Positions 31,685 through 41,754 of a DNA stretch of 64,000 nucleotides are shown piece by piece (the stretch's first letter is position 1; each line of letters begins with the position of its first letter). Under the pieces are notes generated by a model. It was not told where the DNA came from and did no database searches. It saw nothing but the letters and a program-made list of their open reading frames with translations. A program made the position numbers and the translations under genes. Origin of the DNA: Actinacidiphila cocklensis. Lineage in GTDB: Bacteria; Actinomycetota; Actinomycetes; Streptomycetales; Streptomycetaceae. The DNA is taken from assembly GCF_907177275.1 (NCBI RefSeq), contig NZ_CAJSLV010000072.1, positions 1-64,000 of the forward strand, given 5' to 3'.

Positions 31685-31688
<4 letters not shown>
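30729..31688 (-). CDS. argB: acetylglutamate kinase
   Basis: A 319-residue amino-acid kinase. [30 protein letters not shown] and [24 protein letters not shown] form the ATP and substrate sites, and [20 protein letters not shown] is the C-terminal block. ATG 31688 overlaps the argJ stop. A Pro-rich extension of about 25 residues lies at the C-terminus. It phosphorylates N-acetylglutamate, the usual feedback-control step in arginine synthesis. Confidence 0.95.
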
Positions 31689-33915
<2,227 letters not shown>

Positions 33916-34003
33916 GGTCTGATCGCGCCACGGTTCCGCGCGAACGGCCGGGTCGGCGAGAATCGCGTCCGACGGCTGAGCGGTGAAGGAGTGCGGCGCG
34001 CAA

Positions 34004-35191
34004 ATGGACGAGACGACCCCCACGGGAGCGGGCCACGGCAGGGCGGTTGTCGCGCGGGTGCGGATAAGGGCGCGCAGCAGGACCGAGCCGCACCGCGCCT
34101 CGACACCGCTTGAGCTGCTGTTCGACCTGTGCTTCGTGGTGGCGGTCGCGCAGGCGGGCTCGCGGCTGGTGCACGCGCTCACCGGGGGACACCCCGGGCA
34201 CGGGATCAGCGGCTACCTGCTGATCTTCTTCGCCATCTGGTGGGCCTGGATGAACTTCACCTGGTTCGCGTCCGCGTACGACACCGACGACGTCCTCTAC
34301 CGGATCGTCACGCTGGTGCAGATGTCCGGCGTCCTGGTGCTCGCCGCCGGTGTGCCGCGGGCCTTCGACGACGCCGACTACACCGTCGCCGTCGTCGGCT
34401 ACCTCATCATGCGGCTGGCGCTGACCTTCCAGTGGCTGCGGGCGGCGTCCGGCGAGACCGGGCCGGAGCGGACGGTCGCGCTGCGCTACGCGGCGGGCCT
34501 GGTCGTGGTGCAGCTCGGCTGGGTGGGCCTGGTCCTGCTGCCCGGCTCCCTGTGGATCGGCGGCTTCCTGCTGCTGGTCGTGGCGGAGCTCGCGGTGCCG
34601 GCCTACGCGGAACACGTGCGGCGCACCTCCTGGCATCCGCACCACATCGCCGAGCGGTACGGCCTGTTCACGCTCATCGTGCTGGGCGAGTCGATCTCGG
34701 CGGCCACGGTCGCGGTGCAGTCCGCGCTCGACGAGTCCGCCGCCCTCGACCTGCTGCTGCCGGTCGCGGCCGGCGGGCTGCTGATCGTCTTCGCGGCCTA
34801 CTGGAACTACTTCGCCGTACCCATCCACCAGCACCTGACCTCCAACCGGCAGTCGTTCGTGTGGGGTTACGGCCACTACGCCGTGCTGGGCTCGGCCGCC
34901 GCGATCGGCGCGGGCATCGAGGTGGTGGTGGAGCAGATCACCCACCACACCGACCTGTCGGCGCGCGCCGCGGCCGGTTGCGTCACGATCCCCACGGCCG
35001 TCTTCATGATCACGGTGTGGGCGGTGCACACCCGGCACTTCAAGACCGGCCTGGCGCAGCACCTGGTCCTGCCGATCGGCGCGCTGGCCGTGCTGGCCTG
35101 TACTCCGGCGGGGCACCTGGCGGTGCCGCTGGCGGGGCTGGTCTCGGCGTGCACGGTCGCCGCCGGGGTGCGGCCGGCCGCGTCGCGGTAG
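34004..35191 (+). CDS. LtrA-family membrane protein
   Basis: About 395 residues with a short basic N-terminus, the family entry EPHRASTPLELLFDLCFVVAV, HHIAERYGLFTLIVLGES and about ten to twelve membrane spans. This is the low-temperature-requirement A family (PF06772), a membrane family with no settled function. The ATG at 34004 is preferred because AAGGAG (33986-33991) precedes it, although 12 bases is a long spacing; the GTG at 33983 would place that site inside the gene. It is divergent from argC. Confidence 0.8.
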   Translation: MDETTPTGAGHGRAVVARVRIRARSRTEPHRASTPLELLFDLCFVVAVAQAGSRLVHALTGGHPGHGISGYLLIFFAIWWAWMNFTWFASAYDTDDVLYRIVTLVQMSGVLVLAAGVPRAFDDADYTVAVVGYLIMRLALTFQWLRAASGETGPERTVALRYAAGLVVVQLGWVGLVLLPGSLWIGGFLLLVVAELAVPAYAEHVRRTSWHPHHIAERYGLFTLIVLGESISAATVAVQSALDESAALDLLLPVAAGGLLIVFAAYWNYFAVPIHQHLTSNRQSFVWGYGHYAVLGSAAAIGAGIEVVVEQITHHTDLSARAAAGCVTIPTAVFMITVWAVHTRHFKTGLAQHLVLPIGALAVLACTPAGHLAVPLAGLVSACTVAAGVRPAASR

Positions 35192-35314
35192 CGCCGCCGG
35201 GGTGGCGCTCGCCCGTTCGGTGCCCGCCTCGCGAGCCTGCCGCCCTCGCCCGGGCTGTTCTGGGACGATGCCCGCACGTCAGCAGAGGGGGCGGACGCCC
35301 GTACAGGAGGATCC

Positions 35315-35761
35315 ATGGCCGGCAGGTTCGAGGGAACAGCCGAGATCGACCGCCCCATCGAGGAGGTTTTCGCCTTCCTCGCCGACGGCACCAACGACCC
35401 GAGGTTCAGCCCGCGGGTCCAGGAGATCGCCAAGACCACCGACGGCCCCACCGGAGTCGGCACCGTCTACGCGAGCACCGTCAAGGACGCCGGCATGACG
35501 ACCAGGCGCGAGTTCAGGATCAGCGAGTTCGTCGAGCCGGTCACGATCCGCTGGACCGAGCTGTCCAGGAACACCGTGACGTCCAAGGAGGGCGGCTACG
35601 ACCTGGAGCGGCTGCCCGGCGGCGGCACCCGGGTGACCGTCTTCAACGTCCTGGAGGGCCACGGGGCGGGGAAGCTCCTGGTCGGCCTCGCCCTGCTGGC
35701 CGCCCGCAGGGACGCGGACGCCTTCGCCGGCCGGATCAAGGCGGCCGTCGAGGCCACGTGA
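35315..35761 (+). CDS. SRPBCC-family protein, 148 aa
   Basis: A single START/polyketide-cyclase-like (SRPBCC) domain: FEGTAEIDRPIEEVFAFLAD at the N-terminus, VQEIAKTTDGPTGVGTVYAS, FRISEFVEPVTIRWTEL, and RLPGGGTRVTVFNVLEGHGAG. The fold makes a hydrophobic cavity that binds small molecules. It stands alone, just before a convergent rRNA-methyltransferase-like gene. Ligand unknown; CoxG-like or cyclase roles are possible but unsupported. Confidence 0.78.
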   Translation: MAGRFEGTAEIDRPIEEVFAFLADGTNDPRFSPRVQEIAKTTDGPTGVGTVYASTVKDAGMTTRREFRISEFVEPVTIRWTELSRNTVTSKEGGYDLERLPGGGTRVTVFNVLEGHGAGKLLVGLALLAARRDADAFAGRIKAAVEAT

Positions 35762-35788
35762 CCCGGCCCCCGTCCCGCGCGCCCCGGC

Positions 35789-36973
35789 TCAGCGCGCCCG
35801 GGGCGGCCGCCTGACCGCGCGCAGCACCACGAACTTCGGGTCGGACGCCACCACCTCGCAGTTCCCGAACATCCGCCGCAGCTGCACGTGGTAGCCCAGG
35901 TGGCGGTTGCCGACCACCCACAGCTCGCCGCCGGGGCGCAGCGCCGCCCGGGCGGTGGCGAACATCCGCCGGGCGCTGCTGTCGCTGGTGGCGCGGTGGG
36001 AGTGGAAGGGCGGGTTGTTCAGTACGAGGTCGGCGCTGCCCGCCGGTACGCCGGTCGCCGCGTCCGCGACCAGGAACTGCGCGGCGGTGGCCGGGTCCGC
36101 GTTGTCCCGGAAGGTCGCCTCCGCCGAGGCGACGGCCTGGTACGACTCGTCGGTGAACAGGACGTCGGAGTCGGGGTTGGCGAGCGCCGCGGCCGTGCCG
36201 ACGACGCCGTTGCCGCAGCCCAGGTCGATCACCCGGTCGGGTCCCTGCCTGCGCGGCAGGTGGGCGAGCAGCAGCCGGGTGCCGACGTCGAGCCGGTCGG
36301 CGCAGAAGATGCCGGCGTGGTTGGTGACCGTACGCCCCGACATCGGGCCGATGCCGTCCGGCAGGGCGTAGCGCAGCGGCCAGGGGCCGCGGGTGCGGGG
36401 CAGGTCGGGGTCGGGCGTGCAGTGGATCAGCCGGGCCTTGCGGACCGCCAGCGAGGTGACGGTCGGGCCGAGGATGCGCTCGAACAGGGCGAGGGTCGAG
36501 GTGTGGATCTCGGTGACCATGCCGGTGCCGACCACGACGGTGCCGCCGTGGACGGCGGGGGCGAGCGCGCGCAGCTGGTCCTCCAGCAGCGCCAGGCTCT
36601 TGGGCACCCGGACCAGCAGCAGGTCGACGCGCCGCGGCGGACCCCCCTCGGCGCCCCACGTCGCCCAGCTCTCCCGGGCGGACAGCAGCCGCACCCGGTC
36701 CTCGGCGCCGATCCTGCGCAGGTTCGCCAGGGTCGCCTGCTGCCCGAGGAAGGAGTCGCAGACCTGGACCGGTTCGCGCTCGGCGAGCGCGGTGGCCAGC
36801 GCGCCCCACCGGTCCCCCAGCACCACGGTGGTGCCGCCCGGCACGGGCTCCGTCGCCGCCAGGTGCCGCAGCAGGTAGTCGTCAGCGGCGTCCCACGCCC
36901 GCAACTGCTCGCGCGGCTCCGCCGGGTAGCGCGTCAGGTCGAGGTCGCCCCAGGGGGTGCTGAATCGGTACAT
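35789..36973 (-). CDS. RsmC/RlmG-like methyltransferase
   Basis: A 394-residue two-domain class I methyltransferase. The C-terminal catalytic half has VIDLGCGNGVVGTAAALANP (motif I) and VLNNPPFHSHRATSD (NPPFH motif of guanine-N2 rRNA methyltransferases). The N-terminal half is a degenerate copy of the fold. Length and motif match RlmG (23S G1835) or RsmC (16S G1207). Which of the two is unknown. Confidence 0.82.
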   Translation of the reverse strand: MYRFSTPWGDLDLTRYPAEPREQLRAWDAADDYLLRHLAATEPVPGGTTVVLGDRWGALATALAEREPVQVCDSFLGQQATLANLRRIGAEDRVRLLSARESWATWGAEGGPPRRVDLLLVRVPKSLALLEDQLRALAPAVHGGTVVVGTGMVTEIHTSTLALFERILGPTVTSLAVRKARLIHCTPDPDLPRTRGPWPLRYALPDGIGPMSGRTVTNHAGIFCADRLDVGTRLLLAHLPRRQGPDRVIDLGCGNGVVGTAAALANPDSDVLFTDESYQAVASAEATFRDNADPATAAQFLVADAATGVPAGSADLVLNNPPFHSHRATSDSSARRMFATARAALRPGGELWVVGNRHLGYHVQLRRMFGNCEVVASDPKFVVLRAVRRPPRAR

Positions 36974-37004
36974 GATCCCCTCAGCGTAGGCCCTGGACCC
37001 GGGC

Positions 37005-37853
37005 CTACCCGCGCACCGCCTCCCCGGCAGGCAGGTCCGCGATCCGCGCCAGGTCCGCGCCGGCCGGCCCCGGGTGCGAGGTGAGCCGCTCCAGGACGGT
37101 GCGCGCCAGCGGCAGGTCGGCCGCCGCGGCCGCGAGGCGCACGTCCTTGGCGGCGTGTTCCAGCGGGAAGTGCGCCGTGGTGGTCAGCACCCGCTGGAGC
37201 AGCGGCCCCAGGGGACTGGCGGCCAGGCCGTCGGTGACCAGGCCGTCGTCCAGCCCGAGCGCCCGGCCGAGCGCCATGGCCTCGGCGGTCAGCACGACAC
37301 CGCCGATCACCGCGTTGATGAGCACCAGCTTGAGCGCGGCGCCCGAGCCGACGCCGCCGCACTCGCGGACCTTGCCGAGGTGCGCGAGCACCGGGAGGAC
37401 CGGCCGGGTCTCGCCGCCGGCCAGGATCAGCAGCTCGCCGGCGGCCGCCCGGTCGACGCTGCCCATCACGGGCGCGTCCACGTAGGCCACGCCCCGCGGC
37501 AGGCGCGCGGCGGCCGCCCTCGCCGCGTCGGGGCCGATGCTCGAGGTGTCGACCAGGACGGTGCCGGGCCGCAGGGCACCGGCGATCTCGCCGACCACGG
37601 ACGCCACCGCCGCGGGGTCGGCGAGCATCATCACCACGACGTCGGCGCCCTCGACGGCCCCGGCGGCGGTGGCGGCCGCGGTGGCGCCGCGGGCGGCGAA
37701 GGGCTCGGCGCGGGCGGCGGTGCGGTTCCACACGGTCAGCGGCAGTCCGGCGTCGAGCAGCCGGTGCGCCATCGGTGTGCCCATGAGCCCGAGGCCGAGA
37801 AAGGCGACCCGGGGAAGTGCGGCGGTTGCGGATGCGGCGGGGTGCGATGTCAT
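37005..37853 (-). CDS. NAD(P)-dependent dehydrogenase (3-hydroxyisobutyrate dehydrogenase family)
   Basis: A 282-residue beta-hydroxyacid dehydrogenase. N-terminal VAFLGLGLMGTPMAHRLLDAG binds NAD(P). VDAPVMGSVDRAAAGEL is the substrate block, and GSGAALKLVLINAVIG carries the family's Gly...Lys active-site lysine. It is divergent from a LysR regulator, with an inverted repeat between them, so LysR probably controls it. The substrate (tartronate semialdehyde, hydroxyisobutyrate or a reductive-aminase type) is unknown. Confidence 0.85.
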   Translation of the reverse strand: MTSHPAASATAALPRVAFLGLGLMGTPMAHRLLDAGLPLTVWNRTAARAEPFAARGATAAATAAGAVEGADVVVMMLADPAAVASVVGEIAGALRPGTVLVDTSSIGPDAARAAAARLPRGVAYVDAPVMGSVDRAAAGELLILAGGETRPVLPVLAHLGKVRECGGVGSGAALKLVLINAVIGGVVLTAEAMALGRALGLDDGLVTDGLAASPLGPLLQRVLTTTAHFPLEHAAKDVRLAAAAADLPLARTVLERLTSHPGPAGADLARIADLPAGEAVRG

Positions 37854-37878
37854 GACGTCGACGCTAGGCCCGGCCCTC

Positions 37879-37906
37879 ACATGCCACAAGCGAATGTCTA
37901 GCATGT
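37879..37906. promoter_or_regulatory. LysR-type binding site between divergent genes
   Basis: ACATGC (37879-37884) and GCATGT (37901-37906) form an inverted repeat in the 58-base gap between the dehydrogenase and lysR starts. Its place and form fit an autoregulatory LysR site. Confidence 0.55.
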
Positions 37907-37911
37907 AAGGC

Positions 37912-38826
37912 ATGAGCAGTCCGCATACCTCTGTCCCCGACCTGCCCGCCGCCGCGCTGCGGGTCTTCACCGAGGTGGCGCGGCTCGGGTCGTTCACCGC
38001 TGCCGCCCGGGAGCTGGGCTACACGCAGTCGGCGGTCTCCCGGCAGATCGCCTCACTGGAGGCGGCCGCCGGGGCGCCGCTGGTCGACCGGCTGCCGCGC
38101 GGGGTCCGGCTCACCGCGGCCGGCCACGCCCTGCTGCCGCACGCGGATGCCGTGCTCGGCCGGCTGGCCGCCGCCCGCCGGGACCTGACCGCGCTGCGCG
38201 AGCTGACCGCGGGCCGGGTCAGGGCCGGCGCCTTCGCCACCGCACAGGCCTGGCTCCTGCCGCGCGCCTACGCCGCCTTCCGCACCCGGCACCCGGCGGT
38301 TGCGGTCACCGTGCGGGAAGGTCCTTCGCACCGGCTGGCGGCCGCGGTGCTGACCGGCGACCTGGACGTGGCGGTGGTCAGCACCACGGGCAGCCCCGAC
38401 TTCGAAGGCCTCGATCTGGTCCGCCTGCTGGAGGACCCGATGCTGCTCGCGCTGCCCGCGGGGCACCGGCTGGCCGGGCGGGCCGAGGTGGCGCTCGCGG
38501 ACGTCGCCGACGAGGCCTGGGTGGCCAGCAGCCCCAGGGCCGAGGACACCCTGCTGGCGCCCGCGCTGAGCGGCGGCTTCCGGCCCCGGGTCACCCTGGT
38601 GGTGGCCGACTGGCTGGCCAAGCTGGGCTTCGTGGCGCAGGGCCTGGGCGTCACGCTGCTGCCGTCGCTCGCGGTGGGCGCGGTACGCCCGGACGTGGCT
38701 CTCGTGCCCCTGCGCCCGGACGAGCTGCCGGTGCGCACGGTCTACGCGGCCACCTGCCGCGACCTGCACAGGACGGCCGCCGCCGCGGCCTTCCTCGACG
38801 TGCTCAGGCAGAGCGCGGGGCCGTGA
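37912..38826 (+). CDS. LysR-family transcription regulator
   Basis: A 304-residue LTTR. The winged helix (ALRVFTEVARLGSFTAAARELGYTQSAVSRQIASLE) is complete and the effector domain has TAGRVRAGAFATAQAWLLPR and ...DWLAKLGFVAQGLGVTLLPS. Length and architecture are complete, unlike the deleted LysR at 58.2 kb. It most likely regulates the divergent dehydrogenase. A strong terminator hairpin follows it. Confidence 0.9.
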   Translation: MSSPHTSVPDLPAAALRVFTEVARLGSFTAAARELGYTQSAVSRQIASLEAAAGAPLVDRLPRGVRLTAAGHALLPHADAVLGRLAAARRDLTALRELTAGRVRAGAFATAQAWLLPRAYAAFRTRHPAVAVTVREGPSHRLAAAVLTGDLDVAVVSTTGSPDFEGLDLVRLLEDPMLLALPAGHRLAGRAEVALADVADEAWVASSPRAEDTLLAPALSGGFRPRVTLVVADWLAKLGFVAQGLGVTLLPSLAVGAVRPDVALVPLRPDELPVRTVYAATCRDLHRTAAAAAFLDVLRQSAGP

Positions 38827-38833
38827 GCGGAGC

Positions 38834-38867
38834 GGGACCCGGAGGTTTTGTCCATCCTCCGGGTCCC
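38834..38867 (+). terminator. LysR gene terminator
   Basis: GGGACCCGGAGG (38834-38845) and CCTCCGGGTCCC (38856-38867) form a perfect 12-bp stem with loop TTTTGTCCAT, starting 7 bases after the lysR stop. Confidence 0.8.
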
Positions 38868-38920
38868 TGAGGCGCCGCCGAAGGCCCCGCCGCACCAGTC
38901 GCGCCACGGTTCACTCTCAT

Positions 38921-38997
38921 GTCGTCTCGTTCTGCCATTGAACTACCGCCGCAGGAAAGGAGAGCGGCGGACCGGAGTCGAACCGGCACCTGACGAC
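38921..38997 (-). tRNA. tRNA-like sequence with permuted halves (3' half before 5' half)
   Basis: On the minus strand, reading 5' to 3', a T arm comes first: GCCGG-TTCGACT-CCGGT (38987 to 38971), then acceptor strand CCGCCGC (38970 to 38964) and U. After 10 bases (38962-38953) follow acceptor strand GCGGCGG (38952 to 38946), UA, and a D arm GTTC-AATGGCA-GAAC (38943 to 38929). The two acceptor strands pair perfectly over 7 bp. The flanks GTCGTC (38997-38992) and GACGAC (38926-38921) can pair as an anticodon stem. So all parts of a tRNA except the anticodon loop are present, but in circularly permuted order. It may be a permuted gene, or a fused remnant of two tandem tRNAs. No anticodon can be assigned. 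Confidence 0.5.
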
Positions 38998-39164
38998 CCG
39001 GACCATGACCGGTCGGTACGGCGGGCGACGGGCGAATGCTGAGTCTGGAGCAAGAGTCTGAGATTGACGGCGAATCGACGTCGCTCACGACGAACTTCAG
39101 TTTCAGCTTTGCGCTCCTCGCGCACCCCTCCGCACTCGGGCGGAGGGGGGTCTTGGGGTGGGAA

Positions 39165-39899
39165 TCAGCTGCTGAACAGATACCCGAGCACGGCGTCGCC
39201 GACCCGCTGGTCGGTGACCTCGGCGCCGTTCGCCTCCTCGCGGGCGAACTTCACCGCCTGCTGCAACTTCTCCACCCTGGACAGCAGTTCGTTCACCCGG
39301 CGGGCGGGCAGCGCGCCGGAGAACTTCACCGTCGTCCAGTAACCGACCGGCACGTCCTCGTAGTAGACCTCCACCTGCGCCGGGTGGTTCTCGGTCGCCT
39401 CGGCCTTCACGTGGTTGCGCGGCACCTTCCTGGTACGGATGGTGCGCACCGGCTCGGTCTTCCACGCGTCGGTCGACGGGTCGAGCGTCCAGGACTCGGC
39501 GGCGTCCAGCACCGGCAGCTTGCGGACGAAGCCGTGCAGGTCGGTCAACTGCTTCTCCAGGAACAGCAGATACGGCACCGGCACCGCGGCGACGACCACC
39601 CGTCCCTCGACGGTGACGTCGGCGCGCGCCTCGCAGTTGGCCCAGTCCTTGGTGGCGGTCACGTCGAACAGCCGGGTCAGCGCGTCCGCGGTGGCCCGCA
39701 GCGCGCCCTCCGCCTGGACCTGCACCCTCGTCGACTCGGGCGGCAGTTGCTCGCCCTCCTCGTCCTTGGGCTGGTAGGTCCTGGATATGCCGGAGAGCAG
39801 CGCGGGCTTCTGCAGATCGTGCTGAGCTGCCGTCAACTCCTGCTGCGCCTTGGCCTTGACGCCCTTCTCGACCGCGATGATCTGGTTCAGTTTCGCCAC
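39165..39899 (-). CDS. conserved hypothetical protein, 244 aa
   Basis: The predicted protein starts MAKLNQIIAVEKGVKAKAQQ. It is rich in charged helices, with a central beta part (ARADVTVEGRVVVAAVPVPY) and a helical C-terminus (VNELLSRVEKLQQAVKFARE, a coiled-coil heptad pattern). No cofactor motif is seen. GTG 39899 is chosen because the strongly conserved-looking start MAKLNQ lies there; an ATG at 39926 is possible and neither has a ribosome binding site. The protein reads as a well-conserved actinobacterial family without a known role. Confidence 0.7.
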   Translation of the reverse strand: MAKLNQIIAVEKGVKAKAQQELTAAQHDLQKPALLSGISRTYQPKDEEGEQLPPESTRVQVQAEGALRATADALTRLFDVTATKDWANCEARADVTVEGRVVVAAVPVPYLLFLEKQLTDLHGFVRKLPVLDAAESWTLDPSTDAWKTEPVRTIRTRKVPRNHVKAEATENHPAQVEVYYEDVPVGYWTTVKFSGALPARRVNELLSRVEKLQQAVKFAREEANGAEVTDQRVGDAVLGYLFSS

Positions 39900-39966
39900 G
39901 CGGCAGACCGTAACAGCACACCGCATACCCGTTCGACGGGTTTTCCCTGCTTCCCTGCGCCCGAAC

Positions 39967-40155
39967 TCACGGCGTGCGCAACCGGGTCGGATACTGGTCC
40001 GCGACCGCGCGGGTCATCGCGCCGAGCGGGTTCGCGGCGACCTGGGTGGCGGAGAAGCAGACGTTGCCGCGCACCTGGGGGTAGTCGGCGTCGAAGGTGA
40101 GGTGCGGGACAGCCCGCGGCCTGGTCCTGCCAGGCCCCGGGCTGTCCTGCTGCCC
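39967..40155 (-). pseudogene. C-terminal remnant of a GHL10 glycosyl-hydrolase-like gene
   Basis: The translation of the minus strand resembles the end of the complete gene at 49191-50480. One frame reads GQPGAWQDQAAGCPAPHL, matching GQPAAWQDPRELLRHL. A shift of frame at about 40085 then gives YPQVRGNVCFSATQVAANPLGAMT, matching HPEVRGNVYFSASQVRADPFGAMT, then a stop at 39967. Only about 60 of the expected 430 residues remain and they are frameshifted, so this is a decayed relic. Confidence 0.62.
40110..40143. other. hairpin inside the relic
   Basis: AGCCCGCGGCCTGG (40110-40123) and CCAGGCCCCGGGCT (40130-40143) form a 14-bp stem with one mismatch. It lies inside the homologous relic, so it could be coincidental composition. 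Confidence 0.4.
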
Positions 40156-40170
40156 CCGGGCGCACAGCAC

Positions 40171-40208
40171 AACGCGCCATCCCCGGCCAGGTTCGGGGGT
40201 GGCGCGTT
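40171..40208 (-). terminator. terminator hairpin after the exporter gene
   Basis: AACGCGCCATCCCCG (40171-40185) and CGGGGGTGGCGCGTT (40194-40208) pair over 15 bp with one G-T wobble, 27 bases past the exporter stop. The minus strand has no U-run after the stem. Confidence 0.68.
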
Positions 40209-40234
40209 GACGTGCTCGAGGGGTTGAGCGCCGA

Positions 40235-41749
40235 TCAGGTTCCGGTGGCCGCGGGGGCGGGCGATTCCGTCAGCGAGCCGGCGGCCTCCGCATGGGCGTC
40301 CCGCGGTTTGGCGTTCACCCTCCCGAGCAGGAAGAGGGCGAGCAGACCCGCGGCAGCGAGTACGCCGGCAGAGACGCGCAACACCAGCGTGTACGCGTCG
40401 GACGTGACCGCAGGGAGGTTGCCGTCCGCCGCGTGGTCGCTGACGTAGCGCAGGGCGATCGGCACCAGGACCGCGAGGCCCAGTGCCGCACCGATCTGCT
40501 GCATCGAGGTCTGCACACCGGAGGCCAGCCCCGAGTCCTGCCCGGTGACCTCGTGCAACCCGCCGTTGATCAGAACGGGGAAGCCCATGCCGTTGAAGAA
40601 TGCGAACACGATGAGGCCTGGCATGACCCCGCCGACGTAACTGGCATGCGGGGCGAAGCCGCTGGCGGCGATGAGCTGCCCCAGGGCGCTGCCGAAGAAG
40701 GCGATCACCACGAGCGGCTTGACGCCGATACGGGGCATCAGCGCGGTGGACAGGCCCATGCCGACGCCCGTTGCGAGGGTGAGTGGGATATACGCCAGCC
40801 CCGTCTTCATCGGCGAATAGTGCAGCACGTGCTGGAGGTACAGGGTCGCCACGAAGGCGTAGGTGTAGAACGACGCGAACGACATCATGCTCACGACGTT
40901 GCTCGTCACCCGCGTGCGGTTCCTGAAGAACCGGAGCGGGATCAGCGGTTCGGGTGCCCGCGCCTCCCACACCACCGTGATGACCAGGAGGGCGATTCCG
41001 CCCAGCAGCGGCAGCAGCACCCGCGAGGACCCCCACGGCTTGTCGGCTGCCTCCAGCAGGCCGTACACGGCTGCCGTCAGCCCGCCGGTGATCGTGACCG
41101 CCCCGACCAGGTCCAGCTGGTGGCTCTCGCGGCGAGCCATCCGGCTCTCCGACATCAGGCGAGGGATCAGCACCAGCGCCAGCAGCACGACGGGCACGTT
41201 GATGTAGAAGATCCAGCGCCAGTCGATGTAATCGGTCACCAGCCCGCCGACGACCGAGCCGACCGCCCCGCCGAGCGCCGCCATTCCGCCCCAGATCCCC
41301 AGCGCCTTGCCCCGCTCCTTGCCGTCGGTGAACAGCACGGCGATGAGGCCGAGCGCGGCCGGTCCCGCGAGCGCTTCACCGAATCCCTGGAGGAACCGGC
41401 CGCCGACCAGCAGACCGGAGGTGTTCGCGGCGCCGCAGATGACCGAGGAGACACCGAAGACCAGGACGCCTGCCACGAAGACCCGGCGGCGGCCGAGCAG
41501 GTCGGCGATACGCCCGCCCAGCAGCAGGAATCCGGCGGCGGTCAGCAGGTAGCCGTTGACCACCCAGGCGAGGCCTTCGGTGGAGAAGTTGAGGTCGTCC
41601 TGGATGTTGGGGAGCGCGATGTTCACCACGGTGACGTCCAGCATGAGCATGAACTGCACGGCGGTGAGCACAGCCAGAGCTTTCCAGCGCATGGGATTGC
41701 CGCCGGTGTGGTCGCCTGGCTTGTCCTGTGGCTTTTCGAGATTAGTCAT
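40235..41749 (-). CDS. MFS drug exporter, DHA2 (14-TM) family
   Basis: A 504-residue transporter with about 14 membrane spans. N-terminal motif C-like and A-like blocks are visible: LDVTVVNIALPNIQDDL, NGYLLTAAGFLLLGGRIADLLGRRRVF (motif A), and PAALGLIAVLFTDGKERGKALGIWG. EmrB/QacA relatives use the proton gradient to pump hydrophobic compounds. It is the last gene of a probable operon with the TetR-like domain gene and an aromatic prenyltransferase, so it may export a prenylated aromatic. That is inference. Confidence 0.9.
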   Translation of the reverse strand: MTNLEKPQDKPGDHTGGNPMRWKALAVLTAVQFMLMLDVTVVNIALPNIQDDLNFSTEGLAWVVNGYLLTAAGFLLLGGRIADLLGRRRVFVAGVLVFGVSSVICGAANTSGLLVGGRFLQGFGEALAGPAALGLIAVLFTDGKERGKALGIWGGMAALGGAVGSVVGGLVTDYIDWRWIFYINVPVVLLALVLIPRLMSESRMARRESHQLDLVGAVTITGGLTAAVYGLLEAADKPWGSSRVLLPLLGGIALLVITVVWEARAPEPLIPLRFFRNRTRVTSNVVSMMSFASFYTYAFVATLYLQHVLHYSPMKTGLAYIPLTLATGVGMGLSTALMPRIGVKPLVVIAFFGSALGQLIAASGFAPHASYVGGVMPGLIVFAFFNGMGFPVLINGGLHEVTGQDSGLASGVQTSMQQIGAALGLAVLVPIALRYVSDHAADGNLPAVTSDAYTLVLRVSAGVLAAAGLLALFLLGRVNAKPRDAHAEAAGSLTESPAPAATGT

Positions 41750-41754
41750 GCCCG

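Noticed and set aside
38860-39060. A tmRNA or a two-piece tmRNA
   Set aside because: The D arm with GTTC-loop-GAAC is typical of a tRNA, not of tmRNA, and there is no tag-peptide frame or pseudoknot-rich part.
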